64,000 nt of DNA from Onchocerca volvulus. Taxonomy: Eukaryota; Nematoda; Chromadorea; Rhabditida; Onchocercidae. How positions within the stretch are numbered: the stretch's first letter is position 1; each line of letters starts with the position of its first letter. A program made the position numbers and the translations under genes. Shown here one piece after another: positions 37,471 through 49,492 of this stretch. Below the pieces are notes generated by a model. It was not told where the DNA came from and searched no databases. It was given only the letters and a program-made list of their open reading frames with translations. The stretch covers positions 372,001-436,000 of the forward strand of contig HG738136.1 in the NCBI GenBank assembly GCA_000499405.2, in the 5' to 3' direction.

Positions 37471-37879
37471 GCAAAAGTTTCAATTTATGTGTCCCACGAG
37501 ACTATATTGTAATTTATAACCACATGGTCGAAAATCTTAGAAATCGTTGAAAATTTTAGCAATTATGAATTTTGGGGATACAATAGAATTTAAATAAATA
37601 GTAATTCAAAATCATTAAGATATAATACTAAATTTTTTTAAATAGAGAACATGACTGATAAAATTTGGCAAATTTTAGACTTCTCAGAAACTGTCAGAAT
37701 TTTTTTTTTTGCTTTATTATTAAAAATGAAAGATTCTAGCATATGATTTGCGTAAAGGTTACCGATATTTTAAATCACTGATTTCTAATGAAGGGAATTA
37801 ATTGCAATAAACTACTTTTAGCAAATACTGCAGAAAATACCAGTATCTTTTGTATTTGAAAGAATTTTCTATTTTTTTC

Positions 37880-37940
37880 ATTATTTCATAAGAATAACAA
37901 GTGGTCTTGAAAAGACCACTTGTTATTCTTATGAAATAAT
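37880..37940. repeat. perfect 29-bp hairpin, copy 2 only
   Basis: Arms 37880-37908 and 37912-37940 are perfectly complementary over 29 bases around a GAA loop. The stem includes AAGACCACTTGTTATTCTTA. The corresponding part of copy 1 (about 23650-23720) has unrelated single-copy sequence instead of the hairpin. Confidence 0.95.
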
Positions 37941-38376
37941 TAGGTAAGAAATTACGAATAAAAAAATTCAGAGAAAAAATGAAATATATTTTCGTTTAAA
38001 AATTAAGTCTAAATTAGAGAGCCAATCATTTTAAAACAAGAAAAGAAATTTATGAAGAAAGAATTTTCTTTTTGAAGATTTTTTTCAATATTGGATCCTT
38101 CAGATTTCCAAGCTATGTACAAACAATAGAGTCAACAATAAAAAGATAACATGAGCAATGAGAATTTTAACGTATCTGGACCTGTCCTTGTAGTTTCAAT
38201 ATGAGATAGTTTTGTAACATCAAATTGAAAGACTTTGATGTTCTTAGTAGTCAGAGTCTAACGTTTCAGTTATGTTACTACTTATCAATATTAATTTTCT
38301 AATTTACAATAGGTTTTTGAGGTAAGTATCAAAGGGATAGAGTTTGATTGATGTTGGTGTAGTGTTTTACTATATA

Positions 38377-40081
38377 ACTAGCTAGACCTGGCCACACGGA
38401 GCGCAGCCGATCTAGCTAGTCTATAGGAGTCGGCTACGCTTCGCGTGTCCGGCTTCAGCAAGTCTATATAAATAAAAATGTCAATGTTCGTTTGTTCAAA
38501 ATCTTAAATCTCCGAAAGTTTTTAAACACACGCCTTATCTATGTTAATTCAAAATCTTAGATGTCGGAAAATTCTTACCTATTGCTCGGCAGTATATCTG
38601 GCAAACAAAAATAATTAATCATCGCAATACTTCCGTTCTGCGTGAGTACGACGACCTAAGTTTGATTTTCTACGAGGCATTATTTGCATGAATTAAAGCA
38701 CATCGACTGCACCCGAATTGCCCTCGAAATTATTTAAGAATATCCAAGCAAATTAATCACTAGATTTTTTTTCCCTTTGTCATTTGTAGAGAAAATTGAA
38801 TTTCTTGACTGTCGATTTGCTGCTAATGCTGCGTCGATCTGTGTCGTTGCAAAACAGTCGTTATGTCGATGTAAAAACTCCGAAATAAATGTTTGATGAA
38901 TCCGAATTTTTGTTAAACTAGAATTTCTAATGTTGGGGAAAATTAATTTCACAATGCTTGTGGGTATACAATATTTTTTATTGTTCCGTTGTCTATGTGG
39001 ATAAAAGATTGTATGGTCTGCCAATTTTAGAACAAGCAGCATATAATTGTCCTTGTGAGAAGCAATCCGTCTCTAAATCTAATCGCTGAAAATTATAATA
39101 CCTTAAATTGAAATGGCATATGCATTGGAATTACAGCAATGCGAGGAATGAGGACATCTTCACTTTTGAAAAATTCTGTCAGGACTGCTGCTTCTACGAC
39201 GTTGTCCATTAATTTTTTTTTTACTACAAGCCGTGTGCAATTACAAAGTTTTGGCTGGTTGATATTTCGCAACATGATAATTAGCACATGGATCTTCAAT
39301 TATAGCACGTGTGGCAGATTGAGTGAATTCGGAAATTCTGTTGAATAATTACCGCTTTATCTTGCTTCAACAATAGTATTGACTACCTGAATTGCAAAGC
39401 CCATGTATCATATTTTTCATCGCAGCGTTATGCAAATCTTTATTGACATCGGCATCGGGTATTTCAGCGCATATTACATCATCGATTTCGTTCGAAGTGA
39501 TTTTGTCATAAAGCCAGATTAGGAACGTTGTGTCAAAACGAACAACGAACATTTACGACAAAGAGACAATCCAAGATATGACCTAATATTAGAAGTCAGG
39601 GAGTAATCCACAAATTGCCTGAACGAAACACTTCATTATACACTATAATGACGTCGACATTTCTCAAAAAGCAAAAAACAAACGAAAAAGTTCAAATTAC
39701 TCACCTTGTTTATTTAAAAACACGCGCCTATCCGAAGAATGTCGCATGAAAATTTCAAATCAACCGGTGAAGAACTTGAAATGTTGAAGAAAGTAGCCGA
39801 AAGTGGGCGTAGTGAATAAATTCTGCCCGCTCATGAAGGCTTAGTGCAGGACGGAGTCAAAAAATTCAACCCCTTCACTTAATTTTAGCTATCACAACGT
39901 GATACGTGAAAAAATATGTCCATGTAAAAAAGAAAGCCTATTCGAATGCAAGGTTATGTCAAAATTTAAAAACGATTGGAAAATGGAGAACTTGCGAAGT
40001 TTCGTGGTCATAACAGTTTCGTGGTCATAACAGAAAAGCTTGCGAAGATTCGTGGTCATCACATTTTTATTTATATATAGA
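38377..40081. mobile_element. Helitron-related element 2 with an internally inverted helicase piece
   Basis: The terminal sequence TCTATATAAATAAAAATGT starts at 38463 and its inverse ACATTTTTATTTATATATAG ends at 40081; a GC-rich hairpin block (38377-38462) precedes it. From 38463 to about 38900 and near the right end, the text matches Helitron 1 in the same direction. Between about 38960 and 39560, however, the coding remnants are on the minus strand: IDDVICAEIPDADVNKD and NMIHGLC (39.37-39.55 kb), then QPKLCNCTRLVVKK and SEDVLIPRIAVIPMHMPFQF (39.1-39.3 kb). Those belong to the C-terminal half of a Helitron helicase. So the interior is rearranged and deleted; the element cannot be autonomous. 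Confidence 0.75.
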
Positions 40082-41609
40082 ATCAAACTGCATTATTTCA
40101 AAAAGGAAATTGAAATTTCATAAAATAAATTCATAATCTCATCGAAGTCGTTTATCACCTACTATTTCACTGTTAGTATTTCTCTTTCTTTATTAATCTA
40201 TGCGTAAAGAAAAATATAACAATGATTTTATAAAATTTACTTAATTTCAATGATTAAGTTAAAAACCGTCGATACCATTAAATGAGCACCTACAATCAGC
40301 TAAAATCCTACGTTTGAGTTTTGAAATAACCACTTTTCTTGAACTATCATCTATCCCAATTTTGATGCATTATGTTAAATATTTATCACCTATCTCGCCT
40401 GGAATATTGCGCATTTGAATTCTAATCCACATAAATGTACTTGTAATACTGATTTCAAATTTTTCTCCGCAAATCTGTTTTCCTACAAAAAAAAAAAAAA
40501 GAAAAAAATGAACATTGAAGTAAACTTATTTCATCTTTTTCATGAATAAATTGCCAAAGATTGGATTCGGGAAATATTAAATTTTAACGAATGGAAGAAG
40601 ACATAAAACTTTTGATCTTTTTTTCCTTATTTTTCATCAATATTGTTGGAGAATTGAGTGTAATATTTTGGTTACTTTTTGTGCGATCACATGCCCGATG
40701 TGACAGTTGTTTAAAAGAATATACCTACCCATTTCAGTTTTTACAACATATACGCACAGTATGGTTTATGTCTCATCTTTGTTTTCAAACTGTTCTATCA
40801 ATTTCGTGACATTTCTCATAGATTTATAAAAATAAGTTTTTAAATTTAACAGAAGTAATGGTGGATAGTTTATTTTATCTATTAGATTAAATTTTAATTT
40901 TGTATTCATCTATTTAAATCATATTTGATCTTAATCATTTTAATAAATATTTTAATTTCTGCCGTATACATTTCTGCACACAAATATTTAAATCTGCAGT
41001 TTTATATAAATGCACGTGCACATAACATAAATTAAATAAGTAAATACTTTGAATTGATTTATTTCGAATAAAAAATGAAGTGAAAAAATAGGAGAATACG
41101 ATTAAGCCTGTAATTAATTCACGCTTTTTTTTGGTGATGAAATTTGGTGCGAATAATTTTCTCTTCAAACTTGTTAATTTTGAATTGTCTTTTTTTCAGT
41201 CTGGTCAGTGCAATTTTTGATTTTACCACTATTTACTGGCCATATTGTCAATTTTGAGATTTGTCAGCTTTATTGTTACTAAATTCAGTCATGAAAATTT
41301 TAGATTTTTTTTCATTTTTCAAATTAAGACTAATTTTACCGTTGATTGCACTAATTACTACTGTACCTTTTTGGTCAGCAAAAAATTTTTCAAAAATTCT
41401 GTTCCATTTGCTATTTTTCGGTATTAATCTGAATTTTGTGTGTTACTAATCCTTCATCATATAAATATAAATCATATAATTTGAATTAAGGACGAATCTC
41501 AGAAAAAATTTCTGAAAAATAATCAACGACTGCATTGGGGATGTAGACAAAAAAAAAGATGCAAAAGAATGCACAAAAAAGAGAAAGAAATATTCTTAGC
41601 CGAAAAATG
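40082..41609. other. AT-rich DNA within duplicated copy 2, no gene seen
   Basis: It corresponds to 23880-25330. Open frames (for example 40591-40809) are not conserved in copy 1. Confidence 0.5.
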
Positions 41610-41713
41610 AATTTTATTGTACTAATCAAATGATGATATTCCCTAAAAGGATTTGAAAAAATATTTTCGAATCCTTTTAGGGAATATCATCATTTGATTA
41701 GTAAAATAAAATT
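41610..41713. repeat. 44-bp near-perfect hairpin, copy 2 only
   Basis: Arms 41610-41653 and 41670-41713 pair at 43 of 44 positions around a 16-nt partly paired loop. The stem contains CAAATGATGATATTCCCTAA. In copy 1 (about 25340-25390) only a left-arm-like sequence exists and no inverted partner follows. Confidence 0.95.
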
Positions 41714-42040
41714 TGATTTTAGAACTTTTTTTTTTTAATTTTCTCCTTTTTTTTTTGCTTTCTTTCTTATTTCTTGTGAAAAAATTTGTATGGAATGGAA
41801 AAAAGATTTGTTAAGACATACTTGAAGTAACTGCAAAATAAAGAACTTTAGATATTTTTGTAGCAATCATCTAATTGATTTTTGCTTAATTTAATGAAGT
41901 TTGCTGATTTTATTTAATCTGAAATTAATTAATTAGTTTCAATTTGGCATTTCATACGCTTACCATCGATTTAAAAAGTTGGTGTTATCTTTAGAGCAAT
42001 CTTAACTTTATTAACTTAACAAAAAATTATAGCTTCTTAT

Positions 42041-42048
42041 TGTTTCAG
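42041..42048 (+). promoter_or_regulatory. probable trans-splice acceptor of the Gly/Arg-rich gene
   Basis: TGTTTCAG lies eight bases before the ATG at 42057, with no visible upstream exon. The same signal (CGCTTCAG) sits eight bases before the ATG of the first copy at 25695. Confidence 0.55.
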
Positions 42049-42056
42049 TTTTCTTA

Positions 42057-43206
42057 ATGGTCAACAAAGGGAGAAAAGCGAAGCGAATGCCGCACATTCT
42101 TCTTATTTTAACTATGTGAGTAAATCTTGAATTTTTATAAATTTTATAAAAAATTTTTCGTGAATGTCGAAAAATTTAATAGCAAAACAATTGCAAAAAA
42201 TCAATCAGATTATAATTGCTAAAATTGAGAAACTCAAATTTCATCAATACAATCAATCTCATATGAAGTAGGATAAGTATGGATAATCCAAAAATATTCT
42301 AATGTTATCCAATAATTTTGCGAATTTGCCGAAAACCGGAGATGAAGATTAGTATAAAAGTTTCTGGAATTTGAGATACTTTTATTATTTTTTAATGAAT
42401 GAATTTTGAATTAAATATGGTGCAAAATTATCATATTTTCAGTTTGCTATCTTTGTTCACATCTTGTAGTGCTGTAACAATCATTAATTCATTCAATAAC
42501 AATACAGTGGGGGATGGTGTTAGTTTTAAAATCTATTTCTTAAAAATCATTTCATTTAAATGCAAATTAATCAATTTATATTTCTAAGCCACTCATCATT
42601 AGAATTCATTATTATCGATTCAAAAATATTATTTAAATCAATGATATAACTGGCAACTAGAAATTGATATTTTGGCAAAATTTTTCAAACATAGGATTTG
42701 TTTTTGTTTTTTTCACTTTTTTTTCTTTTTTTTCAAATTTATAACTTTTGTTTTTATTTCAGTCGTTCAACAATAACGCTAATCGATTTCCCGGAAGGTT
42801 TCCATCAAGAAATAACGAAAGACCACCAAAACTTGATTACCCAGGATTTTCACCCCAGATTTACTCTTATAAGAAACCATCTAGTGAAGGATATTTACTG
42901 TATATTGAACATAAGAAATCAATAACTTATTATATTGATGATCAAAATAGAGGATATTTATCAAATAATCGTTACAACGGTATACCACCTTATAATGGTA
43001 TTGGACAATATCCGCCATTTGATTTTCAAGATTTCTTCTATACGAGACCTTACTTTGAAAGAGGACGTGGTAGAGGTGGTAGACGACGTGGAGGTGGTGG
43101 ACGACGTGAAGGTGGTGGACGACGTGAAGGTGGTGGACGACGTGGAGGTGATAGACGAAATAGAAATGATCTCTTAATTGGAGGATATTTAGCATTTATT
43201 AATTAA
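42057..43206 (+). CDS. Gly/Arg-rich secreted protein (family 2, copy 2)
   Basis: Three exons, 42057-42115, 42443-42518 and 42763-43206, give 192 residues with intron phases 2 and 0. The signal peptide is split between exons 1 and 2: a basic start MVNKGRKAKRM, then a hydrophobic core ILLILTILLSLF and TSCSA. The last exon starts SFNNNANRFPGRFPSRNNER, continues with two GY(L)-type blocks (EGYLLYIE, RGYLSNN), a Phe/Tyr/Pro part (GIGQYPPFDFQDFFYTRPYF), an RGRGGRRRGGGGRREGGG-type basic repeat, and ends GGYLAFIN. The donor of exon 2 is taken as GGT before GTTAGT; a weaker GTGGGG site also keeps frame. Cleavage would leave a nearly cysteine-free, highly basic, low-complexity protein, perhaps a surface or sheath-type structural protein, which is inference only. 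Confidence 0.72.
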
Positions 43207-43877
43207 CCTTATGCAGGATGATCATACACTTGCAGCATCGTCTAAAAAACATTTGTATTTCTTCTTATTCTTGTGATTTTATAATGAAAATTTACTGATT
43301 CATGTTGTCTATTAATTAATATTAAATAATTTGTTAATTTTTGACTAAAAATAACTTTAATATAATTTGTTTGCTTAAATTATACATATTGTAGCTACTG
43401 ATGTTTGCATTTAACAATATGACATTTTGATCTTTTACTGCATTTAATCGAATAAAAAATTTAATGCTAATCTGTAAAAAATTTTGAATTACTGACAGAA
43501 TATTTTTTTTTAAATTGAAGCTCCGAATCTGTTTGTTATTCACTTACCAGTTAATGGTTTAAAATTTTAGTGTTATTTTAAATTTCGAAAGTGTTGATGT
43601 AGATTTGTTGAATTCGTCGAAAAGACTGGACAATGAAATTCAATTCATTTAAGACGTAGAAACATAAAGTATAAAATGAATCATTGACTAGTTTAAGAAG
43701 TACATCCAAAAACTATTATATTCCATTTATTTTTTTATTAATTAGGTCAAAATTAAAAAAAAAACAAAAAACAAAACTAAAACTGTTCAAAATTTCTTGA
43801 AAAAATTGAAAAATTCATGAAAATCTTGCAAAAAATATTGCTTACCTTTTTTTTTTTTTTTTTTTTTTTTTAAATAG
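43207..43877. other. AT-rich DNA, 3' flank and end of duplicated copy 2
   Basis: Homology to copy 1 continues to about 43680 (GAATTCGTCGAAAAGACTGG against GAATTCGTCGAAAAAATTAG). A T run lies at 43848-43870. Confidence 0.5.
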
Positions 43878-44127
43878 ATTAAGCGACCAACAAAATTTGT
43901 TGCAAAAACAAATTGAAGCAATTGCAGAAAAAAAAAAAAGTTGCCTGTTATTTTGTATGCAATGCGGATTGAAACCTAAGTTTTTTTCATTAAAAAAAAA
44001 TAAAATGAGAAGAAAAATTAACAAAGTGAAAATTGATTTCTGCTATAATTCTGGTAAAATTTGCGAAAAAATATGCAAGAAGAATTTTTCGATCTTTTTT
44101 TATTTCAGATCATTGATGACAGAATGA
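43878..44127 (+). CDS. possible exon with several cysteines
   Basis: After a long T run and TTTAAATAG, a frame is open to TGA at 44125-44127 (82 codons, entered with one leading base). It begins LSDQQNLLQKQIEAIAE, which has a coiled-coil-like spacing, then SCLLFCMQCGLKPK and a Lys-rich part with FCYNSGKICEKICKK. The protein-like opening supports an exon, but no start exon, partner or paralogue was found. It may be chance. Confidence 0.22.
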
Positions 44128-44814
44128 AATTACGTTATGATGATCTAAGTTCTATCTGTGTGATTATTTTATGTCCATAGAAATGTTTGTACGATATGAT
44201 TGTTGATTATTGATTGAACTTGATTTGCTTTCCAAAATCCTGAACTACTGCTTCCAGCGTCAAATTTTTACAGTAAGATTTTTGGAATTTCGATAATTTA
44301 AAAAGTTGTATAACTCTTTAAAATACAACTTTATGAGGGAGACATCTCACAGAAAACAAGGGAAAAAGATGTTTCTATTCATATTTTCATAACCTGTGAA
44401 TAAATATTCATAATCTTAATGTTTGAATTTAAAAATTTTCATATTTTAGTTAGATGAAGATTTTCTATAAACTTATGTCAATTAAGCTTCTTTTTGCCAA
44501 AAGTTTTGCGATTTTTTTAATTATATTTTATTTTCATTATTTCTATTTTATCACTAATTCACTTTTATATCCTAATTAATAAAATAAGTAGAAGAACGAA
44601 AAAACACCTTTCAAGTACGAAAAATCGATATCTCTTAGCATTGTATTTATACAAAAGAAAATTTTAAAAAATTTAAATTGTATAAACTTTTAACATTTTA
44701 CTTTCTTTAAAAAAATAATTGTGCTATCTTTTGAATTGATAAGAAGAATGAATTATTCGTAATTTAATAATAGGACAGCTTTTTTGAAATTCTTAATAAA
44801 TGTACTTTTTTTTT

Positions 44815-44890
44815 CGGAATACTTCCATTGCATCTTTAACCGAGTAATGATTAACTCATTCAACAGTAATTTAGTCGGTAAAGGAATAAA
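44815..44890 (+). pseudogene. relic of family 2 exon 2
   Basis: VMINSFNSNLVGKG here aligns with TIINSFNNNTVGDG at 42480-42518, including the flanking TTCCATTGCATCTTT against TTCACATCTTGTAGT. The acceptor and hydrophobic part are degraded, and no matching exon 1 or 3 is evident. Confidence 0.45.
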
Positions 44891-46600
44891 ATTTGAAATT
44901 ATTTGTTCTTTCTGCCAAAATAAATATCGGAGATTAAATATTAATTTAGTTCGACTAAACCTACCGATAGCATTGTAATTGATTTTTTATTTAAAAATTT
45001 GCAGATGCTTGATGGAATTCAACTTTCGACTTCTACGCAATACAGTATGCTTCTTACGGCATTAAAAGCAATGGAATTTCAATAAATAATTTTTTCAGCA
45101 GCAATATCGTAAACAGACATCTTACGAATTATACCTACAATTGGGTTTGATGATAATGGACTTCTTACTGAAAGATTGGTAGAATAAATCTATACTGGAT
45201 GACAAATGATGCATATTATAATATTTATAATTCTATGTTTTTTCATTTTAAGATTTCATGAAAATTCTAAATTATTTTTCAAGAATAAGTGTTATTATTA
45301 CAAATGAAATATTGCTATTGATTATTTTACAATTTGATAGTCAGACATAACTTATACAATTAATTTTTTTACTTAATAACTAGAATGGAGTAAAGATATG
45401 TGTATGATCTTGAAAATGGTGAAAGAAAAACTCATGTTGAAAAATAAAGTATTAAAATAATTGAAATAAAAAATACAATGAAATATTGATAATTTTGAAT
45501 ATTAAGCAAATAAATAAATTATTTTCATGATTGATAAAGCTGAAGTGCATACATCTAAATTTCGGAATCTCATTCTGAATCAAATTTTATTAAATCCATT
45601 ATTGAATATTCTATCATCTCATAAATAAGTTTTATACATTTCTAGTTCTTTTTATTATATGTTATTCACTTTAAAATAAGTCTTCAAATTATGACTATTC
45701 TATGAATTTCCTGGATTTTATTACCGTTAACATTTTCCAGAATTTATATTTTCATGCATTATCGAGAAAAATTTCAATAAATCAAAAACTTTAAATGACA
45801 GATACGGAAATTTGAAGCGTTCTTTTAAACGATAAATAGATTATGATTATCTGTATAGCGCGCCAATACCCTGTTACTTCTTTTGTCATAACCATATGAT
45901 TACTGATATTTGACTGATTCAAATTCATTTCTTCATGATAATAGAGTACTTTCGATATGTTTCGTACTTTTTCATTTACCTAAATCTTTTTTGCTTATTA
46001 TAAACTGAAATTAAAAATGATCTTTATTTTTTGTATTTTTAGTTTTTTTTTTTTTTCTACTTCATATCTCTTATTGATTGCATTGCGGAAAAATGATTTC
46101 TAATTTCAAATAAAACAACAATATTCTGTAGGCCTCATCATTCAATATACCAATTATCGTTTTCATGTTTTCGGCGAATTTCTTCCATTTTTCCCATTCG
46201 CTCACGCCTATCATTACCTTAATTTAACGAATACATTTATTTCTGAAATATGCAGTAAATAAATTCATTTGTTGAAATGTGACGTTATAGAGTCTTCAGC
46301 AGTTCTTTGCGCGAATTCTTCTCATACTTTGTCAAAGTTCAATAAACATGAATCATAGTTACATCGTTTTAACGACAATAATTTGCTTTGTCGTTAAAAA
46401 GATCCTTGAATCAATTCCTGTATTTACTGTTGAAGATAAAGCTTGATAATCGCAAACAAAGATAAGAATACATTAGATATGGTAATACTCATTTATATCC
46501 ATCTTGAATGATGAATCATGAGAAATACTTTTATAATACAGTATTTTGATTATTTGAATCTTTTTATGCTAAAATTATTTCGATCTTCCCGAACAGAATA
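44891..46600. other. AT-rich DNA, no gene seen
   Basis: No supported exon. A few short protein-like words near 45005-45080 follow a TTGCAG but soon stop. Confidence 0.5.
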
Positions 46601-46614
46601 TACTGATTTTAGAA

Positions 46615-46690
46615 TGACCATCTTGACAGGATTAACAACCGGATAAGCTATTAATTCATTCAATGAAAATTTTGTAGAATCAGAGATATG
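46615..46690 (+). pseudogene. second relic of family 2 exon 2
   Basis: AGCTATTAATTCATTCAATG and the following GAAAATTTTGTAGAATCAG resemble the exon 2 end at 42480-42518 (AINSFNENFVESE against INSFNNNTVGDG). There are no intact splice sites or partner exons. Confidence 0.35.
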
Positions 46691-48285
46691 TTCTTTTTTT
46701 TTTTCATTTATTATAAAAATTGGGAATTGAATCATTGAAATAGAGCACTGAAATGCAATTACTTAACCAAAAAAATCTAGGACCAAAAAACGAAAAAAGA
46801 AAACAGTGTATAAATTTCAAATATTCCTTATTTTGATAAATCAATATTGCTATTTTCATTATGCATTACTTTCACTTCCATTGGAATAAATCATTCATAA
46901 ATTGATAATAATAATAATTGTTAAGCGGCATAGGATTCCTAATTTTTTAAAATAATTTTCGTAAAGTAAAAATAAAGTATATATATGCTTTGAATTTGCA
47001 GTAACTAATCAATAATGCGAATGTCACTGAATTTTATCAACCTGATGCATCATTTTTTTTTCCAATATTGAACTTTTTCCATCATACTGTTACTACAAAT
47101 CGTTATTGTATTACATTGTTGATTACATCGATTGAACTGATTAATTATACTTCAACAAATTATTGGAAAAAAAAATTAACTGCTAAAATATTTTAAAAAA
47201 TTAATTACTTGAACTGTTATCTCCTTAAAATATTTTTTACTTTTTAAATTTCGTGTATGTGATATTAAATTTCAATGAATCATTTTGCTGTGTCATTAAC
47301 AATAATTACAAAACATTTGTCAATAACTAATTTTTGCCCCGTATTAAATAATTTTGTACTTCCCCAAATAATAATTACGTGACAAAAAAATGAAAATAAC
47401 AAAAAGATCATATCGAAAAACAAAAATTACTTCTTTCCTAGAATTTTTCACTTCCCTCTCATTTATTTTTAACTATATAAATAAAGTATATAACTGCTTT
47501 TTTGAAAGCATAATTTTAATGGAATTTACAGGACAAGGTAATCTAAGCTGTCCTTTAAATTTTAGTATGGGACGAAAAAAAATGCCCAACAATGAGCACA
47601 TTTGTTGGAACAAAAAGAAAAAAAACAAATAAAAAGTTAATGCAATAATTTTTAAAACTTTTTAAGTCAATATTTACTAAATTTCCATGCATAATTCTCT
47701 AATCATTCTAATTTTCTTATTCTAGCACATGCTATCAATGTGAACTAACATAATCATGAATTTCTATGCATATTATGCAGAGTTTAGGTAGCATTTTCTT
47801 AAGTTTATCAACTTATTTCTTTTTTTTTGTAAGATAAAAGTTTCGATAGAAATTTTGTTTTATGATAATCATATGTTTCGGATATAATTATTATGATAAA
47901 TAAAATTGTTTTTATGAAAAATTTATTATATCTTTTCAGATTTAGCTTTTTTCTTTTTTTTTCTCAAAGAATAGTTTTATTTTGGTTGCCCATTGGTGTA
48001 AAAAGCGTTAAGAATTATAACATGCAAGAATTACTTCATAGTTAATTGATTCAACTGAAAATTTTCATTAGCTCTTCTTATTCCTCTCAATAGAAAAAGC
48101 AAATTTTTTGAATCTGTGCATAAAGTGGCGAAATCGTGTTATTCAATTAAAATGACGAAATCACTTCATAATGCGAAATCGTATAATTCAACTGAAGCAT
48201 TCCAAAGATGATACAGAAAAAATGATGATAATTAGTAACAAGAATCAACTAAGGATGAATGAAAATCAAATGACATGGTTGAAAA
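46691..48285. other. AT-rich DNA, no firm gene
   Basis: An 80-codon frame at 47390-47632 (MKITKRSYRKTKITSFLEFF...) is the only notable open frame. It has no supporting splice signals or relatives here, so it is not called as a gene. Confidence 0.45.
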
Positions 48286-49135
48286 ACAGAACCGCAGAAT
48301 ATCGAAATGTAAACGACATTCTCTTTAAATTATATTGTACTTGAATTTTGACTGATTTTTTATTCAGAATTAAAAATAAAATCTTTTCCCACTTTAACTT
48401 TACAGATTTTCTTTTCAATTTTATATAACTGTAAAAATAAGCTATCTCATTCATAAGTGAAAGGAAAGATAAAAAATAAAACTACCAAATAATTTCTGCC
48501 AATCAAATAATTTCGTTTCATTTTATTTTCAGCCAGATTAGACAAACTGTCTCGATACGACACCTGTTAGATATTTTATTCGTTAACATGAATACTAAAA
48601 TGCCATGATTAGAATAAAATAAGGAATAATCATTGAATACCGATATCTAATTTTAATATGACCGTGGAGTGAATACAAATTTCTCTCAAACAAATCGGAT
48701 GAAATGAAACATTTCTATCGAAATATTGGACAATTTCTCCAACAATTGCTACTGTTCGATACTTTTTTATTTGCTAAACATTACAGTCGTATCTCTATTA
48801 ACAAAATAAAGCCATTGTTTATCTGATTTTTGAATTTCAATACATAAGTATATAAGCAAAGTTCAGTACACAAGTAAAGTTAACCGATAACAATGAACAG
48901 AAAGTCACGTATCATTTTTATGGATGATTGATGTATTAATCTATCAATAATTCATGAATAGTTGATTTATTCAATTCAGGAACTACTCATGATTAATTAT
49001 TTTCTGTGTACATCATACAAAAGATAATGATGCCACACTACTCTTGAATATCCATTAATTTTCAATTTTATCTTTTTAAATTAATCATCGGTTTCTTGCT
49101 CAACATATATCATTTGTGAGATTAAGTTAATTAAA
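48286..49135 (+). repeat. direct repeat, left copy, flanking the Tyr/Pro-rich gene
   Basis: GAATATCGAAATGTAAACGA and the following roughly 850 bases match 52594-53395 in the same direction (for example GACAATTTCTCCAACAATTG in both). Confidence 0.8.
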
Positions 49136-49435
49136 AAATTGACTTAACATTTCAATCAAAATATTATCAAGTAATTGACAACTAATAAATGAATAATTCA
49201 TAACTTGTTGCTTTATTTTACAAAAACTTTCTGGACAATGCACCAACTCTTTAAATCAAAATTCTACAATGTTTTATAATACAAGTTTTACCTTATCCTT
49301 GGCATGTATTTAATGCGTGATTGTTTTAAAATAACTCAAATTTAGTTTCTCGCAATTTCTAAATTATCTCCTGTTTTAATTTATGCAATTTGACGCGAAT
49401 TTGGTTAGACTACTTTATTGATTCTCTGTTTGAAT

Positions 49436-49492
49436 TTCTCTACATCAACATGAACTCTTGAAATTCTCTACATCAACATGAACTCTTGAAAT
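49436..49492. repeat. two tandem copies of a 28-bp sequence
   Basis: TTCTCTACATCAACATGAAC followed by TCTTGAAA is repeated exactly once in tandem. Confidence 0.92.

Larger units (their letters stand above)
28770..43680 (+). repeat. segmental duplication, copy 2
   Basis: This is collinear with about 17745-27600. It is longer because of two insertions relative to copy 1: about 33.53-37.54 kb and about 38.07-40.08 kb, each centred on a Helitron-related element. Outside the insertions the order and orientation of homologous blocks are unchanged. Confidence 0.85.

Noticed and set aside
40591..40809. 72-codon hydrophobic frame in duplicated copy 2
   Set aside because: The ATG and frame are absent from copy 1 (24.3-24.5 kb).
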